A stretch of DNA of 22,366 bases from Myxococcales bacterium. Lineage in GTDB: Bacteria > Myxococcota > Bradymonadia > UBA7976 > UBA1532. The stretch lies in contig JACKDM010000063.1 in NCBI GenBank assembly GCA_020633515.1, forward strand, positions 1 to 22,366, read 5' to 3'. Positions 1 to 8,179 of this stretch are shown here, piece by piece; position 1 is the first letter of the stretch; each line of letters opens with the position of its first letter. The translations under genes and the position numbers were made by a program. The notes beneath the pieces are model-generated. The model had not been told where the DNA came from and did not search any database. It saw only the letters and a program-made list of their open reading frames with translations.

Positions 1-231
1 TGCGTCGCCTGCGCCGGTGACGGCGAATGCGCCGGCCACCCCTACGGCCCCCGCTGTCGCAATGGCCGCTGCGCCTGCCGCAACGACGGCACCCGCTGCG
101 ACCTCAGCTCCAACCGCCCCGTCTGCGTCGAAAACAATGGCGGCAGCTGCATCGGCTGCCGGAACGCCGACGACTGCGCCGACAACCCCTTCGGCGCCCG
201 CTGCGCCGCCAACGGCGCGTGCACACCATGA
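1..231 (+). CDS. C-terminal end of a Cys-rich secreted-type protein (5' end outside window)
   Basis: Reading frame 1 is open from the first base to a TGA at 229-231 and gives 76 residues. The fragment holds 14 cysteines in two similar units: the first begins CVACAGDGEC and continues HPYGPRC-NGRC, the second begins CIGCRNADDC and continues NPFGARC-ANGAC. Such disulfide-type repeats are common in myxobacterial surface and secreted proteins, but I do not recognise a named family. The stop codon overlaps the ATG of the following kinase (ATGA, 228-231), so the two are probably translationally coupled and in one operon. The frame is easy to miss because it has no start codon inside the window. Extracellular location is inferred from cysteine content only; no signal peptide can be checked. 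Confidence 0.75.
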   Translation, partial: CVACAGDGECAGHPYGPRCRNGRCACRNDGTRCDLSSNRPVCVENNGGSCIGCRNADDCADNPFGARCAANGACTP

Positions 232-1664
232 CCCCCGGCCTCTGCCCCACCTGCGAAGACCCCGGCCCCATCGCCGCCCCCTGCGCGCGCCCCGCCTGCC
301 AGCGCCGCGGCTACCACTGCATCCCTCACGCCTACCTCCCCGACCGCCACGCCCACGACGCCTTCGTCGGCCAGAAGTGGGGCGACTACCTCCTCGTCCG
401 CAAGCTCGGCGCCGGCGGCGTCGGCGCCGTCTACCTCGCGCTGCAATGCCCGCTCCTCATGGAGACCGCGCTCAAGCTCTTCCCCACCACCGCCTCCTCC
501 CCCGCGCTCGCCGGCCGCTTCGAAGCCGAGGCCAGCGCGCTCGCGCGGCTCCGCCACCCCAACATCGTCCGCCTCCTCCAGTTCGGACACCACGACGGCC
601 AGCCCTTCCTCGTCATGGAGTACGTGCCCGGTGGCACCACCCTCCACGATGCCATGCAGCGAGGCATCGACCATGACACCGCCATCGACATCGTCTGCCA
701 GACCGCGGCCGGGCTCGCGGCGGCGCACCACGAAGAGATCGTGCACCGCGACATCAAGCCCGCCAACATCATGCTCCAGTCGCTCCCCGGCCAGAGCGGC
801 TGGTTCGTCCGCCTCGTCGACTTCGGCCTCGCCAAGTTCACCGACGCCGGCGCCAGCACCCAGATCATGGCCGGCACGCCCACCTACATGGCACCCGAGC
901 AGATCACCAAGCGTGGCATCGGACCCTGGACCGACTGGTACGCGCTCGGCGCCATCACCTTCGAGCTGCTGACCGGCCAGCGCGCCTTCCCCCGCGGATC
1001 GGTCGAGCGCACCATGCTGCTCAAGCTCGATCCCACCTACGATCCCATCGATCAGATCCCCGACCGCGCGCTCCCGGCGCCGCTCGTGGCGTTCTTCCGG
1101 CGGGTGCTCGCCTTCGACGCCGCGGCACGGCCGGCGACCGGCGCCGAGTTCGTGGCTGCCCTGCGCGCCGCGATCGCCGCGCAGCCCACCGGAGGCGCCG
1201 GCGCTCCCGAGCCGTCCGCCGACCCCGCGCTCGATCCCACGCTGACCTCGACCGAGATGCACGGCGAGGCCAGCGCCCCCATCGCGCGGCCGCCCGACGC
1301 GCTGCCCCGCCCGCGACGCTGGCTCCTCCCCGCCGCCGGGATCGTGCTCGGCGTCACCCTCGGCGCCGTATGGCTCGCGCTCGACGCCCCCCCCGCGCCG
1401 CCCGCGCCCGACGCCGCGCTCGTGCTCCCGCCGATCGCCATCGAGGCGCTCGACGCCGGCCCCGCCGACGTCGGACCGCACCCGACGCCCGCCCTCGAAG
1501 CGCTCGATGCCACGCCCGATGCCACCCCGCGCGATGCCATGCCACCCGACGCCCGCCCGGCCCCCGACGCCCGCCGCCCCCCGCCGCGCCCGTCGCGCCC
1601 GCCGCGACGGCCCGCCAAGGAAGCGCCGGTGGAGCCGACGATGAAGCCCATCGGCCTCGACTGA
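228..1664 (+). CDS. Membrane-anchored Ser/Thr protein kinase with N-terminal Cys4 knuckle
   Basis: A 478-residue eukaryotic-type Ser/Thr kinase. The N-terminus carries C6, C9, C19 and C24 (C-x2-C-x9-C-x4-C, plus C31), which looks like a zinc knuckle. The catalytic domain follows: glycine loop G61-A-G-G-V-G66, ATP-binding lysine K83 (ALKLF), catalytic loop HRDIKPAN with D175 and K177, DFG with D198, and a YMAPEQ activation-segment end. All key kinase residues are present. A single membrane segment lies at about 365-387, followed by a Pro/Ala/Asp-rich tail of about 90 residues that would lie outside the cytoplasm. I chose the ATG at 228 rather than an in-frame start near 27 because it overlaps the upstream stop and aligns with the start of the paralogue downstream; the upstream stretch is arginine-rich shadow sequence. 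The substrate is unknown. Confidence 0.93.
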   Translation: MTPGLCPTCEDPGPIAAPCARPACQRRGYHCIPHAYLPDRHAHDAFVGQKWGDYLLVRKLGAGGVGAVYLALQCPLLMETALKLFPTTASSPALAGRFEAEASALARLRHPNIVRLLQFGHHDGQPFLVMEYVPGGTTLHDAMQRGIDHDTAIDIVCQTAAGLAAAHHEEIVHRDIKPANIMLQSLPGQSGWFVRLVDFGLAKFTDAGASTQIMAGTPTYMAPEQITKRGIGPWTDWYALGAITFELLTGQRAFPRGSVERTMLLKLDPTYDPIDQIPDRALPAPLVAFFRRVLAFDAAARPATGAEFVAALRAAIAAQPTGGAGAPEPSADPALDPTLTSTEMHGEASAPIARPPDALPRPRRWLLPAAGIVLGVTLGAVWLALDAPPAPPAPDAALVLPPIAIEALDAGPADVGPHPTPALEALDATPDATPRDAMPPDARPAPDARRPPPRPSRPPRRPAKEAPVEPTMKPIGLD

Positions 1665-1829
1665 CCCTGCCGCGCGCCCCGAGCCGATCGCTCGACGCCA
1701 CCCGGCGGCTCCCCCAGCGCGCGCCGATCCGCTCGGCTCCTCGCCCCGCCGCCGCCCGCCGCCCCCCCGCAATTGCGCCCATGGCCATTCGAGAGTAGCC
1801 TTCCTGCCAGATCGACCACCCAGGCTCTG

Positions 1830-3641
1830 ATGGACGCCGGATCCGCAAACCACATCGCGACCTGCCCCGTGTGCGGCGCCCATGGCCCCATCGGGCAGCC
1901 GTGCACCACGAAGCGTTGCCAGAAGCGGGGTTACCACTTCGTACCACCCGGCTACCTCGTCGAAGACGACGTCGTCGACGGCATCGTCGGCCAGCGCTGG
2001 GGCGACTTCCTCATCGTGCGCCGGGTCACCGAGGGCGGCGTCGGCGCCATCTACCTCGCGCTCCAGATGCCCCTCATGATGAAGGCCGCGGTGAAGATCC
2101 TCGCGACCGACGCCCCCGCCTCGCTCGCCGACCGCCTGCAACACGAAGCCGCCGCGCTCGCCCGCCTCTCGCACCCCAACATCGTGCGCCTCCTCAACTA
2201 CGGCGAGTCCGGCCGCCGCGCCTACATGGTCATGGAGTACGTCGACGGCGGCCGCACCCTCGCCGACGCCATGGAGCGCGGCGAGCTCGACCGCCCCGCC
2301 TCGCTCCGCGTGCTCCGCCAGCTCATCGGCGCGCTCGACGCCGCCCACCGCCATCAGGTCGTGCACCGCGACATCAAGCCGCAGAACGTCATGCTCCAGC
2401 GGCTCCCCGACAACCCCGACTTCGTCCGCCTCGTCGACTTCGGGCTCGTCAAGTTCACCGACACCGGCCGCGAGAGCACCATGATCGCCGCCGGCACCCC
2501 CACCTACATGGCGCCCGAGCAGATCTCCCGCCAAGGCATCGGCCCCTGGACCGACTGGTACGCCGTCGCCATGCTCGCCGCCGAGATGCTGCTCGACCAC
2601 CGCCCCTTCACCAACGTCCCCACCGACGACGTCATCCGCCAGAAGCTGCGCCCCGACTTCGACGCCTCGGCCCAGCTCGTCGCCCGCGGTCTGCCCGCGC
2701 CGGTGCTCGCGTTCTTCCGCCAGGCGCTCGCCAACGACCCCGCCCGCCGCCTCCGCACCACCCAGGAGTTCCGCGACGGCTTCGAAGCCATGGCCGCCGC
2801 CCTGCCCGCGCTCGAAGCCACCCATCGCCCGGTCGCCCGCCCCATCTCGCTCGCCCCGCCCGCCGCCGCGCCCGCCCGCCCGAGCATCGACCGCGCCGCG
2901 CTCGCCGCCTCGATCGCCTCCATCCCCGACCCCGAGGAGTTCGACCCCGACTCCACCATGCGCACCGACGACGGCGCCTCGATCCTCGCCGCCCGCGAGG
3001 CCCAGCGCAAACGCCACCGCGAGCGCGTCGAGGACGACGAGCCCACCACCCGCAGCCGCCTCTGGCCCGCCGAGGCCCCCATCACCGAGAAGGGCCTCCT
3101 CGCCGACCGCGTCCCCACCGCACCGATCCCGCCGGTCGCCAGCGAGGACGACGCCACCGAGATCGCGCCGATCGAGCCGGCGCCCGCGCGCCCGTCGCCG
3201 AGCCGACCCGTCGCGAGCCAGCCGGTCGCCGCCGCCACTCCCCAGGCCGCCGCGCAGTCCGCCGCCGCGAAGTTCGCCGCCGCGCAGTCCGCCGCCGCGC
3301 AGGCCGTCCGCCGCCCCGCCGGCGCCCGCAGCCACGGCGCCGCCGGCCCCCCCCGCGGCACCCCCCGCGCCGCCAACCACGGCCGCCCCCGCCCCACCGG
3401 CGCCGCCCCCGCGCGCCCACCCCAGCAGCGCGAGAAGACCCTGCTCGTCTCCCCGATCCGCGACGAGAGCTCACGCCCCGTCGCGCCCCCCACCCGCACC
3501 TTCCGCAACCTGCTGATCGTCTTCGTGCTCATCGCCCTCGGCGTGCTCGGCGCCATCGTCTGGCTCATGGTCAACCCGCCCCGCGGTCAGGCCGAGGTCG
3601 ACGAGCCCGAGCCCCCCAGCGAGCGCATCATCATCGAGTAG
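1830..3641 (+). CDS. Membrane-anchored Ser/Thr protein kinase, paralogue of the preceding kinase
   Basis: A 603-residue kinase with the same plan as its neighbour: Cys knuckle C12, C15, C25, C30 with identical spacing, the shared motif GYH, then VGQ-WGD leading into the kinase domain. K89 (AAVKI), D181 in HRDIKPQN, D203 in DFG and YMAPEQ are all present. The glycine loop reads TEGGVG, so the first glycine is replaced by threonine; activity is still expected. Unlike the first kinase it has a long (about 280-residue) Pro/Ala-rich segment before a membrane helix at about 561-583 and only a short acidic tail. A TTG at 1773 is also in frame, but the ATG at 1830 matches the paralogue's start. The 165-bp gap upstream has no clear promoter. 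The pair looks like an old tandem duplication. Confidence 0.92.
   Translation: MDAGSANHIATCPVCGAHGPIGQPCTTKRCQKRGYHFVPPGYLVEDDVVDGIVGQRWGDFLIVRRVTEGGVGAIYLALQMPLMMKAAVKILATDAPASLADRLQHEAAALARLSHPNIVRLLNYGESGRRAYMVMEYVDGGRTLADAMERGELDRPASLRVLRQLIGALDAAHRHQVVHRDIKPQNVMLQRLPDNPDFVRLVDFGLVKFTDTGRESTMIAAGTPTYMAPEQISRQGIGPWTDWYAVAMLAAEMLLDHRPFTNVPTDDVIRQKLRPDFDASAQLVARGLPAPVLAFFRQALANDPARRLRTTQEFRDGFEAMAAALPALEATHRPVARPISLAPPAAAPARPSIDRAALAASIASIPDPEEFDPDSTMRTDDGASILAAREAQRKRHRERVEDDEPTTRSRLWPAEAPITEKGLLADRVPTAPIPPVASEDDATEIAPIEPAPARPSPSRPVASQPVAAATPQAAAQSAAAKFAAAQSAAAQAVRRPAGARSHGAAGPPRGTPRAANHGRPRPTGAAPARPPQQREKTLLVSPIRDESSRPVAPPTRTFRNLLIVFVLIALGVLGAIVWLMVNPPRGQAEVDEPEPPSERIIIE
3246..3305 (+). 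repeat. 15-bp tandem repeat inside the second kinase (4 copies)
   Basis: Four units begin at 3246, 3261, 3276 and 3291, each GCCGCCGCG followed by a variable CAG/AAG codon and a TCC/TTC/GCC codon. They encode Ala-Ala-Ala-(Gln/Lys)-(Ser/Phe/Ala) in the juxtamembrane linker, a likely helical or disordered spacer prone to slippage. Confidence 0.8.
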
Positions 3642-3667
3642 TCATCGAGTCGTCATCGAGTCATCGG
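3631..3667. repeat. 11-bp tandem repeat at a convergent gene junction
   Basis: TCATCGAG recurs at 3631, 3642 and 3653 (period 11), followed by a partial copy TCATCGG at 3661. The array contains the kinase stop (3639-3641) and abuts the stop of the opposing lipoprotein gene (3661-3663). No strong hairpin or T-run is visible, so I do not call it a terminator. Confidence 0.6.
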
Positions 3668-4428
3668 CAGCAGCGAAAGCCCACGTCATCGTCGGCGAAG
3701 CCATCGGCGACGTCGTAGAACGTGTCACACCGCGCCGCATCGACCCGGAACATCACCGCGTTGATCTTCCAGCTCGCGCCCCGCCGCGCCCCGTCCGCGG
3801 TCAGCTCCCAGGCGTTGCCGCTCATGTCGTACGCCCCCTCCGGCGTACGGCACTCGGCGCGCGTCCCCGTCGGCTCCATCATGCCCGACCCGCTGACGTG
3901 GTCGTTGCACCGCGCCGGCTGATGATGCAGCGCATACGGGAAGTGCCACTGCCGCGCCTCCCCCTGACACGCGCGCTGCCACTCCGCGTTGCTGCACAGC
4001 CGAAACCCCGCGCCGAGGCACACCCGGCTCGCGTCGGGCCAGGCGATGTTGGTCCACGGCAGCACCCCCGCCCGGCTGCACGGCCGCGCCTCGTCGCTCC
4101 CCGCCTCCAGATCCGTCGCGTCCGGCCGGCTCGCCTCGTAGGCGAAGACCTCCAGCGCCCCGACCCGCACCGTCTCCACGCACGGCGCCACCTCGACCGG
4201 ACCGCCCGGCCCTCCATCGGCCGCCGCGCCTGCGTCCCCGCCGCCGTCACCGCCCCCGCCCGCCGCGTCGCCCCCGCTCGCGTCCATCGCCGGCGCCCCC
4301 GCCGCGTCCCCCGCCGACCGATCGGCCTCCGCGCCCCCGCCATCGACCGCCCCGCTCGCCCCGCCGTCATCGCAGCCCGCCCCGACCACCACCACCAGCG
4401 CCCACAGCGCCCACCACCCGCACTTCAT
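3661..4428 (-). CDS. Lipoprotein with formylglycine-generating-enzyme-like (SUMF1-fold) domain
   Basis: 255 residues. A short signal peptide ends in VGAGC, making C19 the lipidated cysteine, followed by a Gly/Asp/Ala-rich linker of about 60 residues. The C-terminal part (about 85-255) has the FGE-sulfatase/C-type-lectin-like pattern: PWTNIAWPDASRVC, FRLCSNAEWQRAC, GAYDMSGNAWELT, RGASW and a terminal DDVGFRCCR. True FGE enzymes carry two copper-binding cysteines just after the RGGSW motif; here that stretch reads KINAVMFR and has none, so sulfatase-activating chemistry is unlikely. A structural or ligand-binding role at the cell surface is more plausible. Its ATG overlaps the stop of the upstream lipoprotein gene (ATGA, 4428-4425), so the two are co-transcribed. 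Fold assignment is good; function is unknown. Confidence 0.85.
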   Translation of the reverse strand: MKCGWWALWALVVVVGAGCDDGGASGAVDGGGAEADRSAGDAAGAPAMDASGGDAAGGGGDGGGDAGAAADGGPGGPVEVAPCVETVRVGALEVFAYEASRPDATDLEAGSDEARPCSRAGVLPWTNIAWPDASRVCLGAGFRLCSNAEWQRACQGEARQWHFPYALHHQPARCNDHVSGSGMMEPTGTRAECRTPEGAYDMSGNAWELTADGARRGASWKINAVMFRVDAARCDTFYDVADGFADDDVGFRCCR

Positions 4429-5969
4429 CGCGCCTCCATCGGCAACGTCAGCTCGACGACCCCCGCCGCCCCCTCGACGAACACCGCGAGTTGATCGGTC
4501 GCCGGATCATGGTCCACGAACCAGTCGAACGGCCCATCCGGCGACAGCGTGCCCGACCGCGCCGGCCGCCCCGCGAGCGCGAACCGCGACAGCCCCTGCG
4601 CCCGCCCGTCCGCCCACCACCGCAGCGTGATCGCGTCCGGCCCCGTGTGCCACCCGATCATCCGCCCCGCCACGCTCACCGGCCGCGGCCGCACCAAGGC
4701 CCGCGCCCACAGCGCCCCCGGCCGCCCCTCCGCGTCCCGCAGCCCGAACGCCCCGCCGAAGCCATCCTGCCACACCGAGACCGGCACCCCCGCCCCCTCC
4801 GCCGCCGAGACCGCCGCGTCCATCGCCGCCGGATCGACCCCCCCGAGCGCGCGGATCCACAGCGGCCGCCCCGCGCGCCACGCCGCGTCCCGCGCCGCCG
4901 TGATCCACCCCGCGTCCGCGAGCGCCGCGTCGACGTCGCGCCCCGGCCCCCACCCCGGCAGCGTGCGCACCCGATCCGGCCCCTCGCCCCCCGGCCAATG
5001 CAGCCCATCCGGCGTCCACAGCGCCTCCTCGAAGCGCAGCACCGGCCCGAGCCGCGCCGCCGCGTCACCCATCACCCGATCGATCAAGGCATCGTACGCC
5101 GTGCCATCCATGGCATCACCGATCGCGCCCCCGATGACATGGATCCCATCGATCCCATGCGCCGCCTCGACCGCGCAGGTGTCGAGCAGCCGCGCCCACG
5201 CCGCCCCGAGCGCCGCCGCGTGCGCCGGATCGGCCCAGAACCCCGCCCACGCCGCCCCGAGCGCCGCGTCCCCCGGGGCGGCCCCCGCCGCGATCGGCGC
5301 CCCCGCCCCCACCCACTCGGGCATGCCCCGCCCGCCGAACCCCGGCCCGAAGCGCGCCTGCTCCATCGACAGCACCACGTCGAGCCCCGCCGCCGCCGCC
5401 AGCCGCGCCTGCTGGCAGATGCGACCCATGTACGCGCCGTTGTAGGTCCCCGCCCCCGGCTCGATGGCATGCCACTGCACCAGCAACCACACCACCTCGA
5501 CCCCCGCCGCCGCCAGCTCCGCATAATGCGCCGGCTCATGAAACGGCGTCGCCGCCACCCGCGCGAAGCTATCGGCCGAGACCACCACCGAGACCGGCAC
5601 CACCGCCGCCTCGCCCGCGCGCACGAAGCGGCACCCATCCACCCGCAGCCCCGCCCGCCGGCTCGCCACCGCCGCGCACGGCACCGTCAGCGGATCGACC
5701 GCCGCGTCCGCCGCCGCATCGACCGCCGCGTCCGCCGCCATCGCATCGACCGCCGCGTCCCGCCCGCCATCGCTCCCCGCGTCGCGCCCCCCGTCGACCA
5801 CCGCGTCCCGACCGCCATCGGCCCCCGCGTCGGCGACGCCCGCCTCGCCCCCGGCATCCACCGCCTCGGAGTCACAGCCCCCGAGCGCCCCGATGCCCGA
5901 CAGCGCGCCCGCGAGCGCGACGGCCAACACGACAGCAGACGGCGAGCGCACGACAGACGGCGAAGGCAT
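4425..5969 (-). CDS. Lipoprotein with a degenerate GH5 (endoglycoceramidase-like) domain
   Basis: 514 residues from the ATG at 5969. This start gives a signal peptide ending LGGC (C32); the upstream in-frame extension would bury it. Residues 33-93 are a low-complexity Asp/Ala/Gly linker with repeated GGRDA. From about 107 the sequence follows the TIM-barrel pattern of GH5 endoglycoceramidases: VVWLLVQWHAIEPGAGTY (160-176), a GFGGRGMPEW segment (about 210-219), and a small C-terminal beta domain from about 430. Where the family has the acid/base NEP, this protein reads GGA (about 280-282), and where it has the nucleophile in TEFG it reads RALG (about 373-376). By eye, both catalytic glutamates are therefore missing, suggesting a binding protein rather than a hydrolase. 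It is first gene of a two-gene unit with the FGE-fold lipoprotein. The distant family match makes the domain name less certain than the gene. Confidence 0.8.
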   Translation of the reverse strand: MPSPSVVRSPSAVVLAVALAGALSGIGALGGCDSEAVDAGGEAGVADAGADGGRDAVVDGGRDAGSDGGRDAAVDAMAADAAVDAAADAAVDPLTVPCAAVASRRAGLRVDGCRFVRAGEAAVVPVSVVVSADSFARVAATPFHEPAHYAELAAAGVEVVWLLVQWHAIEPGAGTYNGAYMGRICQQARLAAAAGLDVVLSMEQARFGPGFGGRGMPEWVGAGAPIAAGAAPGDAALGAAWAGFWADPAHAAALGAAWARLLDTCAVEAAHGIDGIHVIGGAIGDAMDGTAYDALIDRVMGDAAARLGPVLRFEEALWTPDGLHWPGGEGPDRVRTLPGWGPGRDVDAALADAGWITAARDAAWRAGRPLWIRALGGVDPAAMDAAVSAAEGAGVPVSVWQDGFGGAFGLRDAEGRPGALWARALVRPRPVSVAGRMIGWHTGPDAITLRWWADGRAQGLSRFALAGRPARSGTLSPDGPFDWFVDHDPATDQLAVFVEGAAGVVELTLPMEAR

Positions 5970-6090
5970 GGCGCATTGTGGTGCCCCCGCCCCGAGCAGC
6001 GCAATGCCCCGCTGCGACCGCGCGATCGGCGGCGACTTCCGCCCCGACCGTGTACTACCATCCGGGCGCTCGTCAGCGAGGGAGGTCCCC
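5970..6090. promoter_or_regulatory. Divergent intergenic region between two lipoprotein genes
   Basis: These 121 bp separate the starts of two diverging lipoprotein genes and must hold promoters for both directions. It is more AT-containing than its surroundings near 6048-6060 (GTGTACTACCAT), but no convincing -35/-10 pair could be fixed. A strong Shine-Dalgarno GGAGG lies at 6081-6085 for the rightward gene. Confidence 0.4.
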
Positions 6091-8112
6091 ATGAAACCGA
6101 GCCGATGGCTCCTCACGGCGCTCCCGGCGGCGCTCGTCGCCGCGCTCGCGGCCGGCTGCGACGACGGCGGCGGCGAGGCCCCGATCCCCGACGCCCAGGC
6201 CCCCGACGCCGAGGCCCCGCGCTTCACCGACGGCGGGCTCCCCATCCCCGAGGAGCTCCCCACCGCCCGCTTCATCCTCGCCGAAGACCCGGCCACCACC
6301 CGCCTCGGCGACATCCCCTTCCCCTCCGACCTCTACCGCACCGCCGACGGCCGCCTCGACCTCCGCGGCTTCCCCAACCGCACCCAGGGCTCGATCCTCG
6401 AGCGCATCCTCCTCGCCATCGAAGCCGACACCGACGGCTTCGGCACCTCGTCGACCATGTACATGGCCTTCGACGGCGTCGTCGATCCCACCGCGCTCCC
6501 CCGCGACAGCGCCGCCTCGTTCGCCGACGACAGCACCCTCATGCTCGTCGACATCGACCCCGACTCCCCCGAGCGCGGCAACCGCTGGCCCATCAACTGG
6601 CAGATCGTCTACGAACCCACCCTCTACCTGCCCGCCAACGGCCTCTCGGTCCGCCTCGTCGAAGGCTTCGCGCTCCGCCCCGAGACCACCTACGCGCTCA
6701 TCGCCACCACCGCCGCCACCGACCCCTCGCCCGAGTTCCGCGCCACCATCGGCCCCGACCGCCCCGACGGCGCGCTCGGCCGCGCCTGGGACGTGCACGC
6801 CCCCCTCCGCGAGTGGATCGCCGAGAGCGGCGCCTCGGTCGCCAACGCCGCCGTCTTCACCACTCAAGACCCCGTCGGCGAGCTCTTCCGCGCCCGCGAC
6901 TACCTGCACACCCTGCCCCCGCCCACCATCCTCACCGTGCAGAGCCAGGGCGTGCGTGACGACCTCTACGAGCTCTTCACCGGCACCTACCGCGCCCCCC
7001 GCTTCCAGGAAGGCACCCCCCCCTACCGCACCGCCAACACCGGCCCCGGCGCCATGCGCTTCGGCCCCGACGGCGACCCCATCGTGCAAGGCGAAGAAGA
7101 GCTCCGCTTCAGCCTCTCCATCCCCACCTTCGACGACGCCGAGATGCCCCCCGACGGCTGGCCGGTCGTGCTCTACGGCCACGGCACCGGCGGCGACTAC
7201 CTCAGCTTCATCAGCGCCCGCGTCGCCGCCTCGCTCTCGCAGAACGGCATCGCCGTCCTCAGCATCGACCAGATCCACCACGGCCCCCGCGACCCGCGAC
7301 CCAACGGCTGCCAGCAGGACCGCGACCCCGCGAGCTGCGTCGGCCTCTCGTTCTTCAACTTCGCCATCCCCGCCGCCGGCCGCGACAACGTCCGCCAGTC
7401 CGCGCTCGACTTCGTCTCGCTCCTCCGCCTCGCCCGCGGCTTCGAGATCGCCGCCGACGTCAGCACCCGCGGCCGCCCGGTCCGCCTCGACCCCGACAAG
7501 ATCATGTACATGGGCCACAGCCAGGGCGGCATCAACGGCCCCCTCTTCCTCGCCATCGAGCCCCTCGTGCTCGGCGGCGTGCTCTCCGCCGCCGGCTCGA
7601 CGATCGCGATCTCGATCGAGCAGAAGACCCGCCCGGTCGACATCAACCACATCGTCAAGAGCATCCTCCCGCTCGGCAACAACGACGTCCTCGACCGCTG
7701 GCACCCGACCCTCATGCTCCTGCAGATGTACATCGAGAAGGGCGACCCGGTGAACTACGCCCGCTTCTGGTTCCACGAGCCCCCGGTCGGCTACGCGCCC
7801 AAGAGCATCTTCATGACCGCCGGCCTGCAAGACGAATACACCCCACCCGACGCCATCCTCGCGCTCGCCGCCGCCGGCCGCGTCCCCATCATCGAGCCCG
7901 TGCTGCGCCCCATCGAGATGTTCACCGTCTTCGGCATCGACCCCGCCGGGCTGCCCCCCTACGAAGCCAACGTCGCCGGCGGCGCCGCCAGCGCGGGCGT
8001 CGCGCAGTTCGGCGACCTCGGCCACTTCGTCATCCAGGACAGCGTCAGCGCCCGCGGCCGCTACCGCCAGTTCATCAAGAGCCTCGCCGACGGGCGACCT
8101 CGAATCTACTGA
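6091..8112 (+). CDS. Large alpha/beta-hydrolase (lipase/esterase-type) lipoprotein
   Basis: 673 residues; the ATG at 6091 follows GGAGG (6081-6085) and gives a signal peptide ending LAAGC (C23) with Asp at +2. Residues about 45-340 form an N-terminal region I do not recognise; short lengths such as DIPFPSDLY and TYALIATTAA recall the N-terminal part of bacterial lipase-like lipoproteins. From about 355 an alpha/beta-hydrolase fold follows: oxyanion-hole stretch YGHGTGG (362-368), nucleophile elbow GHSQGG with S477, probable acid D581 (GLQDEYTPP) and base H645 (GDLGHFV). All three triad members are present in the correct order and at plausible spacing. The protein is probably anchored to the outer membrane and acts on lipid or ester substrates; the substrate cannot be named. 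It is followed after 67 bp by the DUF4178 gene and could be a separate transcript. Confidence 0.88.
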   Translation: MKPSRWLLTALPAALVAALAAGCDDGGGEAPIPDAQAPDAEAPRFTDGGLPIPEELPTARFILAEDPATTRLGDIPFPSDLYRTADGRLDLRGFPNRTQGSILERILLAIEADTDGFGTSSTMYMAFDGVVDPTALPRDSAASFADDSTLMLVDIDPDSPERGNRWPINWQIVYEPTLYLPANGLSVRLVEGFALRPETTYALIATTAATDPSPEFRATIGPDRPDGALGRAWDVHAPLREWIAESGASVANAAVFTTQDPVGELFRARDYLHTLPPPTILTVQSQGVRDDLYELFTGTYRAPRFQEGTPPYRTANTGPGAMRFGPDGDPIVQGEEELRFSLSIPTFDDAEMPPDGWPVVLYGHGTGGDYLSFISARVAASLSQNGIAVLSIDQIHHGPRDPRPNGCQQDRDPASCVGLSFFNFAIPAAGRDNVRQSALDFVSLLRLARGFEIAADVSTRGRPVRLDPDKIMYMGHSQGGINGPLFLAIEPLVLGGVLSAAGSTIAISIEQKTRPVDINHIVKSILPLGNNDVLDRWHPTLMLLQMYIEKGDPVNYARFWFHEPPVGYAPKSIFMTAGLQDEYTPPDAILALAAAGRVPIIEPVLRPIEMFTVFGIDPAGLPPYEANVAGGAASAGVAQFGDLGHFVIQDSVSARGRYRQFIKSLADGRPRIY

Positions 8113-8167
8113 CGACTCCAACTCCCGCGCCCGATCCGGCATCATGTCGGACGCGCCCCCAGCGACC

Positions 8168-8172
8168 GGAGG
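8168..8172 (+). promoter_or_regulatory. Shine-Dalgarno GGAGG deciding the GTG start at 8180
   Basis: GGAGG lies seven bases before the GTG at 8180. The in-frame ATG at 8144 has no such site, so the GTG is preferred; the protein then begins directly with its membrane helix. Confidence 0.65.
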
Positions 8173-8179
8173 ATCCCCC

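Noticed and set aside
17..676. 219-residue plus-strand frame at the left edge
   Set aside because: Ala/Thr/Pro then Arg/Pro composition is typical of a frame shadow; frame 1 (Cys-rich) and the kinase frame explain the same DNA.
1773..1829. TTG start extending the second kinase by 19 residues
   Set aside because: No Shine-Dalgarno, and the ATG at 1830 aligns with the paralogue's start and Cys knuckle.
42..3380. 1112-residue minus-strand open frame across both kinases
   Set aside because: It is Gly/Arg/Val/Glu-rich with no recognisable domain, lies exactly opposite two clear kinases, and is the expected shadow of C-ending codons.
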